Below, in pieces: positions 20,585 through 28,638 of a DNA stretch of 37,564 nt. Origin of the DNA: a virus; IMG/VR virus record IMGVR_UViG_3300036853_000089, positions 1-37,564 of that record; one strand, 5' to 3'. Within the stretch, counting starts at the first letter, position 1; each line of letters starts with the position of its first letter. A program made the position numbers and the translations under genes. The notes under the pieces were generated by a model that searched no databases, was not told the DNA's origin, and worked only from the letters and a program-made list of their open reading frames with translations.

Positions 20585-21933
20585 TGGAACTCGACGAGAT
20601 CAAGACGCAGATCGACAAGGGGTTCGACGGACTCACCGCCAAGCAGGACGCGCTGAAGAAGGAACAGGACGCCGAGATCGAGCTGCTCAAGCAGCGCCTC
20701 GCGACGTCCGACGCCACCGGACGCGCCCTGGCCGACAAGATCGTCAGTCAGGAGAAGTGGATCTCCTCGGTCGAGGCGCAGGCCAACACGGCGCGCTTCG
20801 GCGGGCCCGGCGGGCAGGCGAGCGATCGCCTCCTGCAGGGCATCCCGCAGGAGCACCGCAAGCACGTCGAGATCGCCGAGCGCTGCGGCTATCCCGACCC
20901 CATCAAGCACGCCGCGAAGGGCCTGTGGTGGCACTTCCAGTACATGGCCCGGATGACCAACTTCAAGCCGATGGGGAAGTCGGCGGCCGAGTACTACAAG
21001 ATGGCCGACGACCTGGAGCGCGCCTGGGGGTTCGACCCGGTCATGAAGGGCGCGATCTCCGAGACGACCGGCGGCGGCGGATCGATCATCGCCACCCCGG
21101 TCGAGGCGGAACTGTGGCGCGTCATCCGTGACGCGACCATCGTCCGTCCGCTCGCGGCCAAGATCCTGATGACGTCGCTGACGCACCAGATCCCGGTGGA
21201 GAACGCCAACGTGTCGGCGTCCATCATCGCGGAGGCGGCGACCATCTCCGACTCCATGCCGTCGACATCGTTCGCGCAGCAGGCGCTGACCGCGAAGAAG
21301 TACTGCGGGCTGGCGACCGTCTCGAACGAGACGCTGCAGGACAACATCATCGGCCTGAACGAGTACGTCTTCACCGCCATCGGGGAAGCGATCGGCATCC
21401 TGGAGGACCAGGCGGCGCTGGACGGCACGAACGCGACCGGCATCGCGGCCGCGTCCGGGGTCAACTCGGCGACCGTCTCCGGCACCGCGACCTCCGGCGG
21501 GAACATCCCGACCTTCGCGGACTGGGTGAACCTGATCTACCTCGGCCTGCAGGCGACCACGCGCAAGAACGGCGCCTTCTTCTGCCACCCGATGGTGACG
21601 AAGAACGCCATCTCGCTCGTGGACACCACCGGCCAGCCGATCCTGAAGTTCGCGGACGCGCTGAACCCGTGGCAGGGCCGGATCGTCGGCTACCCGGTCT
21701 ACGAGGTGTCGTCGCTGTCGACCGCGCAGACCACCATGACGTCGAGCACCAACGCCTACTTCGGGCCGCCGGCGAAGATCCTCTACGGCGACATCGCCGG
21801 GATGACCTTCGACCTCGACCCGTACGGGCTCTTCACCACGGCGCAGACCCGGATCCGCGTGATGAAGCGCACCGGGATCCTGGTGCCGCGCGGCGCCTAC
21901 TTCTCGATCCTGAAGGGCGTCAAGTACACGTAA
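20584..21933 (+). CDS. HK97-type major capsid protein
   Basis: 449 residues. Residues about 1-75 are a charged coiled-coil delta/scaffold domain (AKQDALKKEQDAEIELLKQR) expected to be removed by the protease encoded upstream. The rest shows the HK97-fold pattern: GGGSIIATPVEAELWRVI, a long E-loop, ETLQDN, FFCHPMVTKNAI, GRIVGYPVYEVSSL, AYFGPPAKILYGDIAG and ILVPRGAYFSIL. It builds the icosahedral shell. A strong hairpin directly follows the stop, often seen after highly expressed capsid genes. Confidence 0.95.
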   Translation: MELDEIKTQIDKGFDGLTAKQDALKKEQDAEIELLKQRLATSDATGRALADKIVSQEKWISSVEAQANTARFGGPGGQASDRLLQGIPQEHRKHVEIAERCGYPDPIKHAAKGLWWHFQYMARMTNFKPMGKSAAEYYKMADDLERAWGFDPVMKGAISETTGGGGSIIATPVEAELWRVIRDATIVRPLAAKILMTSLTHQIPVENANVSASIIAEAATISDSMPSTSFAQQALTAKKYCGLATVSNETLQDNIIGLNEYVFTAIGEAIGILEDQAALDGTNATGIAAASGVNSATVSGTATSGGNIPTFADWVNLIYLGLQATTRKNGAFFCHPMVTKNAISLVDTTGQPILKFADALNPWQGRIVGYPVYEVSSLSTAQTTMTSSTNAYFGPPAKILYGDIAGMTFDLDPYGLFTTAQTRIRVMKRTGILVPRGAYFSILKGVKYT

Positions 21934-21939
21934 ACCAAA

Positions 21940-21978
21940 GGGGGCGGGCGGGCGTGCCTCTGCCGGGCGCCCGCCCCC
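21940..21978 (+). terminator. Strong GC hairpin after the capsid gene
   Basis: GGGGGCGGGCG (21940-21950) pairs perfectly with CGCCCGCCCCC (21968-21978), an 11-bp stem 7 bases after the capsid stop codon. It is followed by TCCC rather than a T-run, so it may be a partial terminator or an mRNA-stabilising/processing hairpin that sets capsid mRNA level. Confidence 0.55.
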
Positions 21979-21996
21979 TCCCACCTTCGGAGGCTC

Positions 21997-22239
21997 ATGC
22001 GCATCCTGCTGCAGCACGACTGGAAAGGGCCCGGCCGCGACGGAGTGATCCGCGAACACAAGGCCGGCGAGACCATCTCCGTCAAGCACTTCCCCGGACG
22101 CGATCTCATCTACGGGCGGATCGCCCTGTGGGTTGAGCGTGAGGACGGCGACCCGGAGTTTCATCCGGTGGCGGTCCTGTGCGCCAGGCAGGCGGTCCCG
22201 AAGGTGGACCGGATGATGCGATCGGAGGTGAACCGGTGA
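21997..22239 (+). CDS. Small head-module protein of unknown function
   Basis: 80 residues from ATG 21997, preceded by CGGAGG. Strand-rich, with GAGETISVKHF-like turns and IALWVERED; it resembles small phage head proteins that follow the capsid gene, but I cannot name the family. Its stop overlaps the GTG of the glycosyltransferase gene. A decoration or completion role is possible. Confidence 0.55.
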   Translation: MRILLQHDWKGPGRDGVIREHKAGETISVKHFPGRDLIYGRIALWVEREDGDPEFHPVAVLCARQAVPKVDRMMRSEVNR

Positions 22240-23126
22240 GCGACGAGCGCCAGCCGACCCCCGAAGAAGAGGCCGCCCTCGAGGAGTTCCTGAAGTCGAA
22301 GACCGGCGTTCTCGTCGCGGTTCCGAACCTGAGCGGGCAGATCGCCCTCGGACTTTCGAACTGGCTGCAGTTCCTCGCCTACAAGACGCTGGATGCGACC
22401 TGTCCGTGGTTCTTCCGGGTCCACGCTCCGAACGGGCTCTACCCGCACGAGTTCGCCCGCAACGAGTGCGTCCGCGAGTTCCTGCAGGACCGGCGCATGA
22501 AGAAACTCTGGTTCATCGACGCCGATGTGGTGCCCCAGGAGAACGCGCTCGACCTGCTGGACTTCGACGAGCCGATGGTCTCCGGCTGCACGAACATCTG
22601 GATGAACGAGCACCGCGACGCTGAGGGGTTCTACAAGCACCCGATCATCAAGGCGAACGCCTTCAAGTACCAGCGCGCGACCGATGACTTCATCAGCATC
22701 GTTCCGTCCAACGATGGGAAGCCGTTCTACTGCGACGCGACCGGAGCCTCGTGCCTGGTGATCAAGCGCGAAGTGATCGACGACATGCCGCAGCCGTGGT
22801 TCCGGACGGTGCGCGACCCGTACGGGAAGATGCTGCGCTCCGAAGACCTGGACTTCACCAAGCGCGCCACCGACCGGCGACACCGGCTGCTCTACGTGCC
22901 GGCGGTTCAGTTCGGGCACCTGAAAGAGATCGACGTTCGGCAGATCGTCTGGTTCGGGACCGCGGCGATGCGCGACATCATCCGCACCGTGAAGTCCGCC
23001 GACGACCTCGAGGCGCTGAAGCGCAAGCTCCCGGACGTCTCGTTCCCCGGAGAGCGTGAACTGGTCCAGCCCGCGAAGGAAGAGGCGGCCCCGAAGCTCG
23101 AAGTGATCAGCGGAGGCGCCGCCTGA
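22236..23126 (+). CDS. GT-A glycosyltransferase-like protein in the head module
   Basis: 296 residues from GTG 22236. TGVLVAVPNLSGQIALGL opens the nucleotide-sugar fold; FARNECVREFLQ is followed by KKLWFIDADVVP with a clear DxD-type Asp95-x-Asp97 metal site, PMVSGC, and later CDATGASCLVIKREV and SEDLDFTKRA. This is a GT2/GT-A-like enzyme. Located between capsid and connector genes, it may glycosylate virion proteins or make a phage-specific glycan; both are inference. The C-terminal 40 residues are a charged tail. Confidence 0.72.
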   Translation: MSDERQPTPEEEAALEEFLKSKTGVLVAVPNLSGQIALGLSNWLQFLAYKTLDATCPWFFRVHAPNGLYPHEFARNECVREFLQDRRMKKLWFIDADVVPQENALDLLDFDEPMVSGCTNIWMNEHRDAEGFYKHPIIKANAFKYQRATDDFISIVPSNDGKPFYCDATGASCLVIKREVIDDMPQPWFRTVRDPYGKMLRSEDLDFTKRATDRRHRLLYVPAVQFGHLKEIDVRQIVWFGTAAMRDIIRTVKSADDLEALKRKLPDVSFPGERELVQPAKEEAAPKLEVISGGAA

Positions 23127-23127
23127 C

Positions 23128-23703
23128 GTGTCCGACCTGACGACGCTGCAGCGGTTCAAGGACTGGCTCGGTGTCGAGGACGACACCGACGACGAACGCA
23201 TGTCGCTGATGCTCTCGGCCGCGTCGGCGTTCGTCGAGTCCTACTGCCAGCGGACCTTCGGGTCGGCCACCTACACTGAGTATTACGACGGCAGCGACTG
23301 CGACATGCTGACGCTGCGGCAGTGGCCGATCATCTCGCTCACCGGGATCTACGAAGGCGGCAGCGCCGTGTCGCTTGCGAGCGGCGAGGACCCCTACGCC
23401 AACCCGGCGCCGGAGATCGTCATCTACAAGGAGGAGGGGCGGCTGGTGCGTCCCTTCTCGGCGTTCTTCGGCTACCGGCGCTACTACAAGGTCGTCTACG
23501 TCGCCGGCTACGCCACCATCCCCGCCGACCTCATCGACGCGACTCTCTGCGTCGCGACGGTGATGCTGCGCGAGAAGGACCGGGCCGGGATCGCCAGCAA
23601 GACGCGGGGCCAGGAGACGGCGCAGCTCATGCGCTCCGTGCCGGAATCGGCGCAGCGCACGCTGGACCGCTACCGCGACATGACCATCGGGCGGGCCGCA
23701 TGA
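23128..23703 (+). CDS. Head-tail connector (HK97 gp6-like)
   Basis: 191 residues from GTG 23128. LTTLQRFKDWLGVEDDTDDERMS and LMLSAASAFVESYCQRTF form the N-terminal helical pair of phage connector proteins, followed by a strand-rich middle and helices with DLIDATLCVATVMLREKDR. It would bind under the portal and join the tail. Its order after the capsid genes agrees with HK97-type modules. Confidence 0.82.
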   Translation: MSDLTTLQRFKDWLGVEDDTDDERMSLMLSAASAFVESYCQRTFGSATYTEYYDGSDCDMLTLRQWPIISLTGIYEGGSAVSLASGEDPYANPAPEIVIYKEEGRLVRPFSAFFGYRRYYKVVYVAGYATIPADLIDATLCVATVMLREKDRAGIASKTRGQETAQLMRSVPESAQRTLDRYRDMTIGRAA

Positions 23704-24224
23704 GCGACACCGGCCTCTTCATCAAGGTCACGGGCACCGAGGAGACGCTGCGCGGGCTCGACAAGCGGCAGCATGCCCTGCGCGCCGCCACCGTGAAGTC
23801 GCTTCGCCTGGCGTCCGAGGTCGTACTGCGCCGGGCCACCGAGAACGTGCGCGGCAAGGTCCTGAACGTCGACCGCGGAGCTCTCTGGCAGCGGCTGTCG
23901 TACCACATCTTCGCCGACCAGGGCATCTCGAAGATCGGCTCACCGGTCGTCTACGCTCCGGCGCACGAGTTCGGGACGACCATCCAGCACCCCGGCGGGA
24001 CCGCCTACTACTTCGACGAGCGGAAGAACCGCACGGTCTTCCTGTCCAATGAGAAGGCCGGCGCGCACAACTTCCCCAGGACCAAGCCGCACGCGGTCCC
24101 GATGCCGGCGCGCCCCTGGCTTCGGCCGGCCCTGGCGGACAGCAAGGCCGACATCGAGGCGATCTTCCGGAAGGGGGCGCAGGAAGCCCTCGGCGAGTCT
24201 CCGGAGACGGGAGGGGCCGCATGA
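23700..24224 (+). CDS. HK97 gp10/virion-morphogenesis-like head-tail joining protein
   Basis: 174 residues, ATGA overlap. LFIKVTGTEETLRGLDKRQ with VKSLRLASEVVLRRATENV in the first helices, YAPAHEFGTT and MPARPWLRPALADSKADIEA near the end match the gp10/phage-virion-morphogenesis family (HEFG and ARPWLRP are typical). It contributes to head-tail joining or tail completion. The central insert HNFPRTKPHAVP is unusual but the frame is intact. Confidence 0.78.
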   Translation: MSDTGLFIKVTGTEETLRGLDKRQHALRAATVKSLRLASEVVLRRATENVRGKVLNVDRGALWQRLSYHIFADQGISKIGSPVVYAPAHEFGTTIQHPGGTAYYFDERKNRTVFLSNEKAGAHNFPRTKPHAVPMPARPWLRPALADSKADIEAIFRKGAQEALGESPETGGAA

Positions 24225-24697
24225 GCCCGACGCCCACCCCCGGCATCGAACGCTGCGAGGCGGCCGTCGTGGCGGCGCTGCAGGCCATCCAGATCGCCAA
24301 CGGCTACCGCACCGACGTCCGCAAGGTCTATCGCGTGCCCCTGAACGCCGACCAGCTCCCCGACGGGGCGAATCTCGTGGTCGTGCCGGTTCCGGACGGT
24401 CTGACCCTGGAGGCGCGCAACGAGCAGCTCTACCGGGTGACCGATCGGCTCATCGTCGGCGGGGTGGTCAAGATCGGGACCGGCGACCTGAACGACCCGG
24501 AACGCGCCATCCGGGCGAACCTGCTGCTCGAGGACACCATCGACGCCCTCAACGCCGACCCGTCCTTCGGCTTCAACCAGCAGGTCGACTCGGTGTTCGA
24601 GGTCGCCGACCGGGGCTCGGATGCCGACCGGGGCTTCGGCCTGTTCTCGCTGCGGCTGCACCTGACCTACAACTTCGCGAGGGAGACCATGCGATGA
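24221..24697 (+). CDS. Tail terminator/minor tail protein candidate
   Basis: 158 residues, overlapping the previous gene by 4 bases. An N-terminal helix, CEAAVVAALQAIQIANGYRTDVRKVYR, is followed by strands and LEDTIDALNADPSFG, a layout typical of phage tail terminator proteins located between the gp10-like and tail tube genes. No catalytic motif. Call based on position and pattern. Confidence 0.6.
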   Translation: MSPTPTPGIERCEAAVVAALQAIQIANGYRTDVRKVYRVPLNADQLPDGANLVVVPVPDGLTLEARNEQLYRVTDRLIVGGVVKIGTGDLNDPERAIRANLLLEDTIDALNADPSFGFNQQVDSVFEVADRGSDADRGFGLFSLRLHLTYNFARETMR

Positions 24698-25149
24698 AGC
24701 GATTCCTGACGTCGGTCCTGCTCCTGCTTCTTACGGCCCCCGCCTTCGCCGGGGCTACCCGCTTCGAGCTGCTCGCCTCCGGGGCCCAGACCGCCACCGC
24801 CCAGGGCTCGGCGATCTCGGTGTCCGGCATCCGGGAAATGATCGTGTACGCCACCTGCACCGCGTCCTCGGTGCCGACCCGGCTGGACGTGTACCTGCAG
24901 TCGTCGAGCGACGGCGGGACCACCTGGTACGACCTCTACAACGACATGGCCATGACCACGGCCGCGGCCGGGAACGACATCACCTCGACCTCGACCATGA
25001 AGCGCAACGTGCTCGACAACGTGACGACCTGCGCCTCGGCGGTGAAGGCGGTCGGCCGCTACACCGTCTTCGGGGACCTGGTGCGCGCCGCGTGGGTGAT
25101 CTCCGGGACCAGCTTCACCATCAGCGTCAAGGCCGTCGGGAAGAACTGA
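24694..25149 (+). CDS. Signal-peptide-bearing protein inside the tail module
   Basis: 151 residues, ATG overlapping the previous stop. The first 19 residues are a textbook signal peptide (MKRF, hydrophobic core, AFA cleavage). The mature domain is Ser/Thr-rich and strand-rich (IREMIVYATCTASSVPTRLD, SSDGGTTWYDLYNDMAM) like an Ig-type or fibre decoration domain, with two Cys that could form a periplasmic disulfide. Export is odd for a structural-module gene; it may be a host-envelope-acting protein carried in the late operon. No family recognised. Confidence 0.6.
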   Translation: MKRFLTSVLLLLLTAPAFAGATRFELLASGAQTATAQGSAISVSGIREMIVYATCTASSVPTRLDVYLQSSSDGGTTWYDLYNDMAMTTAAAGNDITSTSTMKRNVLDNVTTCASAVKAVGRYTVFGDLVRAAWVISGTSFTISVKAVGKN

Positions 25150-25158
25150 GGAGGATCG

Positions 25159-25497
25159 ATGCCCCCCACCCGCGTCAAGTACGACCTGCTCCCGCCGGGA
25201 GCGCACACCATCCTCCCCGTCGATGACCCGAAGAAGGTCTTCGACCCCGGCCTCGGCTTCAACGCCATCGTCCACTGGGAGCGCATCAACCTGAACGATG
25301 TGGCCGAGGTGGAAGACCTGAACGACCCGAAGTCGCACCGCGCCTACCAGGTGCGCGGGCATCTGTACGGCTTCGGCACACCCGACCGGCCCGGCTACCA
25401 GGGGCCGCTCTGCACCCTCATCAAGGGGCCGGCCGGGGACGCGCAGAGCACGATGAAGGCCCAGGCCGCCGTGGAGGCTTCCTCCCCGGCGTTGTAG
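25159..25497 (+). CDS. Tail-module hypothetical protein
   Basis: 112 residues from ATG 25159, preceded by GAGGA. It is Pro/Asp-rich and strand-like (VKYDLLPPGAHTILPVDDP, FNAIVHWERINLND). Its place between the tail terminator group and the tail tube suggests a structural or assembly role. No domain recognised. Two strong hairpins follow in the gap before the tube gene. Confidence 0.55.
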   Translation: MPPTRVKYDLLPPGAHTILPVDDPKKVFDPGLGFNAIVHWERINLNDVAEVEDLNDPKSHRAYQVRGHLYGFGTPDRPGYQGPLCTLIKGPAGDAQSTMKAQAAVEASSPAL

Positions 25498-25512
25498 TTC
25501 GTCGACCGCCAT

Positions 25513-25537
25513 CCGGTGGGGCTGATCCCCTCACCGG
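25513..25537 (+). terminator. GC hairpin after the 25159 gene
   Basis: CCGGTG-GGG (25513-25521) pairs with CCC-(C,T bulge)-CACCGG (25527-25537) around a small loop. It lies 15 bases after the stop codon and lacks a T-run. It may attenuate or process the late transcript before the tail tube gene. Confidence 0.4.
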
Positions 25538-25554
25538 CCATGGTCCAGCGCAGG

Positions 25555-25606
25555 AACAGACACGGGGAGTCGTGGCCCCACGACGGCTGCGGCTCCCCGT
25601 TCTGTT
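25555..25606 (+). repeat. Structured repeat element, copy 1 (before tail tube gene)
   Basis: AACAG and ACGGGGAG (25555-25569) pair with CTCCCCGT and CTGTT (25593-25606), closing an inner hairpin GTCGTG-GCCC-CACGAC (25569-25584). The core of 18 bases at 25563-25580, starting CGGGGAGTCG, recurs exactly at 31539-31556. It is 31 bases upstream of the tail tube start. Possible cis-acting RNA for high tube expression or mRNA processing. Confidence 0.5.
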
Positions 25607-25636
25607 GCGGGGCGTCGAGTCAAAAGGTGACGACCC

Positions 25637-26182
25637 GTGCCTCTTTCCTCCCCGGACGTACAGAACATCATCATCGGCGCGCCGACGCAGGTGGCGTGGG
25701 CTCCCTACGTCACGGCCAAGGGCGCCGGCACCTTCTACGACATCGGCCACACGATGGGCGGTGTCCAGATCATCCCGAAGACCGAGGATCACGACATCTT
25801 CGTCGACAAGTACCTCGGCGCCGTCGGGGCCGAACCGATCAAGCGCAGCGAAGACATCAAGTTCACCATGGCCGAGGGGATGATGAAGAACCTCTCCCTC
25901 GCCATGGGGAGCGACCCCACCACCGCCGTCACCGGGACCGACCCCAACTTCGTCTACAAGCACAACTTCTCCGAGCGCGCCTACTACTCGCAGCTGAAGG
26001 TCGTGGGCCGCGGCCTCGGGACCACGAAGGTGCGCACCTACCTGGCGTACCGGACCCGCTCGGTCGAGCAGGAAGCGATCGAGCTGAAGAAGGACGCCGA
26101 GCAGGCCTACAAGGTCACGGTCCGGGTGTACGAGGAGACCACCGGTGCGGGTACGGACTCCTCGAACTGGACCGACGCGTAG
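25637..26182 (+). CDS. Major tail (tube) protein
   Basis: 181 residues from GTG 25637 with AAGGTGA upstream. APTQVAWAPYVTAKGAGTFYDIG, an extended-strand architecture and DIKFTMAEGMMKNLSLAMG resemble siphovirus tube proteins. Its place before the chaperone and tape measure genes is the normal one. It polymerises into the tail tube. Confidence 0.72.
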   Translation: MPLSSPDVQNIIIGAPTQVAWAPYVTAKGAGTFYDIGHTMGGVQIIPKTEDHDIFVDKYLGAVGAEPIKRSEDIKFTMAEGMMKNLSLAMGSDPTTAVTGTDPNFVYKHNFSERAYYSQLKVVGRGLGTTKVRTYLAYRTRSVEQEAIELKKDAEQAYKVTVRVYEETTGAGTDSSNWTDA

Positions 26183-26189
26183 GCCGCCG

Positions 26190-26825
26190 ATGCAGCGCAC
26201 CGCGCGGCTGACGCTCTGGCGGCTCACCCCGCCCTTCCGGAAGACCGTCGAGATCCAGCGCATCACCCTCGGCGGCTTCCTCGAAGTGCTGAACCTCGTC
26301 GCCCCGAAGGTGGCGGCGGCGATGGTCAAGAAGGGCGCGCCGCTCGACGAGCCCGAGTTCCGCCTGGCGCTGGCCGATGCCGACACGTGGTCGGCCGGCG
26401 CGGATTTCGTGGCCGTGGGCCAGCGCGTGGGATTCCTGCACGGCTGGCTGCACGGTCGATTCGCAGGCGCGTTCGCCCGCCACAACGCCAACGCTCTGCT
26501 CGCTGCCTCACGTGCTGTCGAGGGGGAGGGCCAGTGGACCCGCTACCTCGACACGCTCCAGAAGCCGCCCGCTACGCCCGCCCCCTCTCTCGCGCCGGGG
26601 GGGGCGGTGAAGCGGCGGAAGGGCGGGGGGCTGATGGCCGACGCGCTGCTCATCGCGCGCACCTTCGGCGTGCTGCCGGACGTGGTGAAGGCGATGGCGC
26701 TGCGGGACTTTCTCGACCTGTGCGACGCGATGAACGGGGAGATCGAACGCGCCGAGTTCGACCCCGACTCAGAGTCCTACGACCCGACGCTCGACCCGAA
26801 CGCCGAGCCGACGCCGATTCACTGA
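26190..26825 (+). CDS. Tail assembly chaperone-like protein
   Basis: 211 residues from ATG 26190. The N-terminal part is strand/helix-rich (TLWRLTPPFRKTVEIQRITL). After a Pro-rich linker a second helical domain begins at an internal Met (about residue 149) with VLPDVVKAMALRDFLDLCDAM and an acidic tail. Two domains in this position recall the G/GT chaperones that load the tape measure. At the junction is G8 (26597-26604), in phase G_GGG_GGG; slippage there would change the product, and a +1 slip meets TGA at 26608-26610. Confidence 0.5.
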   Translation: MQRTARLTLWRLTPPFRKTVEIQRITLGGFLEVLNLVAPKVAAAMVKKGAPLDEPEFRLALADADTWSAGADFVAVGQRVGFLHGWLHGRFAGAFARHNANALLAASRAVEGEGQWTRYLDTLQKPPATPAPSLAPGGAVKRRKGGGLMADALLIARTFGVLPDVVKAMALRDFLDLCDAMNGEIERAEFDPDSESYDPTLDPNAEPTPIH

Positions 26826-27022
26826 GGCGGGTGCAGCAGGTAGCCGAGGACCCACGTGACCGCACCTGAGACGAGCTGCGACAGCAGGATGCCGACGGCG
26901 ACGACTGAGGCGAGGCGCCAGAAGTTCATGCCCGCGGCCCGACGCGCTTCATCCGCTCGCCATTCCTCTGCACGTCGGCGGCTGGCGCTCTCCTCGAATG
27001 ACTCCCGCAGCGACTCTCCCAT
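26819..27022 (-). CDS. Reverse-strand membrane mini-protein (moron candidate)
   Basis: 67 residues, the only minus-strand gene I support. The ATG (complement of 27020-27022) has a good ribosome site, AGGGGGTGAGA, just upstream. Residues 1-30 form a charged amphipathic helix (RESFEESASRRRAEEW), and residues about 37-63 a transmembrane helix (ASVVAVGILLSQLVSGAVTW). It sits between chaperone and tape measure genes, opposite to all others, and converges with the chaperone gene by 7 bases. This is the hallmark of a moron expressed in the lysogen; superinfection exclusion is one possibility. A TTGACA lies upstream (complement of 27071-27076) but no good -10. Confidence 0.6.
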   Translation of the reverse strand: MGESLRESFEESASRRRAEEWRADEARRAAGMNFWRLASVVAVGILLSQLVSGAVTWVLGYLLHPPQ

Positions 27023-27087
27023 TTCTCACCCCCTGGGGATGCGAAAAGGCTCCCACGGGAAAGCCGTGACTGTCAAGGGGTCCAGCC

Positions 27088-28638
27088 GTGGCCGCATCTG
27101 ACGACCTGAGACTTGCCGTCGTCATCGAAGCCCTGCTCAACAGCAAGGGTTTCGAGGACGCGCAGGCGGCTCTCAAGAAAACCGCCGCGCAGGCCGGGGC
27201 CGCGGTCGGGCCAACGAAACAGGCCGGCGACGCCGCCAAGAAGATGGGCGAGTCCTTCGGCGGGACGCGCGGTCCGGTCGCCGACCTGACGCGCATCCTC
27301 CTGCAGAACGCCGGGGTCTCCGGTGCCGCGGGCGAGGCGGCGAAGGCGGCCGGGACCGCGATGTACTTCATGGAGGGCGCGGCGACTGCGGCGTCCGTGG
27401 CCACCACCGGCATCATCGCGGCCGTCGCTTTCGGGCTCCCGCTCCTCATCAAGTGGATGAGCTCCACGCAGGAGCAGACCAAGGAGCAGCACGACCTACG
27501 CGACAGCCTGGAATCCACGAGCGACCTGATCAACAGGCTCATCAAGGAGGTGCCGCAGCTCGCCGCGAAGTATCGAGAGACGGCGGAGGCCCTGCATGGC
27601 GCATCCCTCGACAAACAGTCCGATCGCCTGCGGGAGCTCCTGAACCGACAGGGGGAGCTGCAGAAGAAGATCGGCGAGACCACGAGCGAATGGCAGAAGC
27701 AGAACTTCGAGCGGGAGATCAACCAGCTGCAGGCCGAGGTCCGTCTGCTGATGGATGCCCAGCGCAAGAACGTCACCGTCACCGAGATGGCGACGACCGC
27801 AATCGAGGCGCAGACGAAGGCCAACAAGGACGACAAGGAGGCCGTCGAATCGCGGATGCGCGCCGTCGTGGAGCTCGACGACATCCTGACCCGGCAGTCG
27901 CAGGAGAAGCTCGAATCGATCCGCAACGCGCAGGACTTCGCCGACCAGCAGGAGAAGGACGCCGAGAAGGACATGAAGGCGCAGTCGTTCTCGGACTTCG
28001 CCGCGCGCAGGAAGAAACTCCAAGCCGAGGCCGAGTATCAAGAGCAGGTCGCGCGTCTCAAGCGGCAGGGCATCGCCATCGACGCCGACGTCGCCAAGCT
28101 GCACCGGCAGTACGTCCTCGGTGGCGTCGCGGACCTCGGCGCCGCGGCGGGGGCCCTGTCCTCCTTCTTCGGCCACAACAAGGCGCTGGCCATCGCCGGG
28201 GCCATCGCCGACACCAGCGCCGCCGCCGTGGGCGCCGCGAAGGACACGCCGGGCCCGGTCTGGGTGCGCGTGGCCGCCATCGCCGCGATTGTCGCAGCCG
28301 GCATGGCCCAGGTGCAGCAGATCCGGAAGGCGAATCCGGAGGGCGTCGGCTTCGACGACCCCTTCGCCGACCTGACCGCCCGCAAGCTCGGCCGCCGGTC
28401 CGCGGAGGACTTCGCCCGGCACTTCGGCGCGACCTTCGTGCAGATGCTCCCCGGCGAGATGCAGCGCCAGACGGTGCAGAACTACCACACCACGATCGAC
28501 CGGAGCACGCGCTACGACATCGGCGGGGTGCACGGGCTGGTCGCCGGCAGCCCGACGGCGTTCGCGCGCGGGCTCGATCGGGCGCTCAACAAGACCGACC
28601 GCTTCCGCCGCCGGACGACTCAGGGCGGTAACAGGTGA
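27088..28638 (+). CDS. Tape measure protein
   Basis: 516 residues from GTG 27088. Ala/Gly/Lys-rich with an N-terminal helical part, a hydrophobic membrane-like segment (about 97-120, AATAASVATTGIIAAVAFGL), long charged coiled-coil stretches (LQKKIGETTSEWQKQNFEREI), a second hydrophobic block (about 365-410) and a compact C-terminus. This composition and its place after the chaperone identify the tape measure. At about 1.5 angstroms per residue it predicts a tail near 75-80 nm, short for a siphovirus. Confidence 0.85.
   Translation: MAASDDLRLAVVIEALLNSKGFEDAQAALKKTAAQAGAAVGPTKQAGDAAKKMGESFGGTRGPVADLTRILLQNAGVSGAAGEAAKAAGTAMYFMEGAATAASVATTGIIAAVAFGLPLLIKWMSSTQEQTKEQHDLRDSLESTSDLINRLIKEVPQLAAKYRETAEALHGASLDKQSDRLRELLNRQGELQKKIGETTSEWQKQNFEREINQLQAEVRLLMDAQRKNVTVTEMATTAIEAQTKANKDDKEAVESRMRAVVELDDILTRQSQEKLESIRNAQDFADQQEKDAEKDMKAQSFSDFAARRKKLQAEAEYQEQVARLKRQGIAIDADVAKLHRQYVLGGVADLGAAAGALSSFFGHNKALAIAGAIADTSAAAVGAAKDTPGPVWVRVAAIAAIVAAGMAQVQQIRKANPEGVGFDDPFADLTARKLGRRSAEDFARHFGATFVQMLPGEMQRQTVQNYHTTIDRSTRYDIGGVHGLVAGSPTAFARGLDRALNKTDRFRRRTTQGGNR

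Noticed and set aside
19954-22164. 736-residue minus-strand frame over protease and capsid genes
   Set aside because: Shadow of the capsid region; the plus-strand frames have clear HK97-type signatures.
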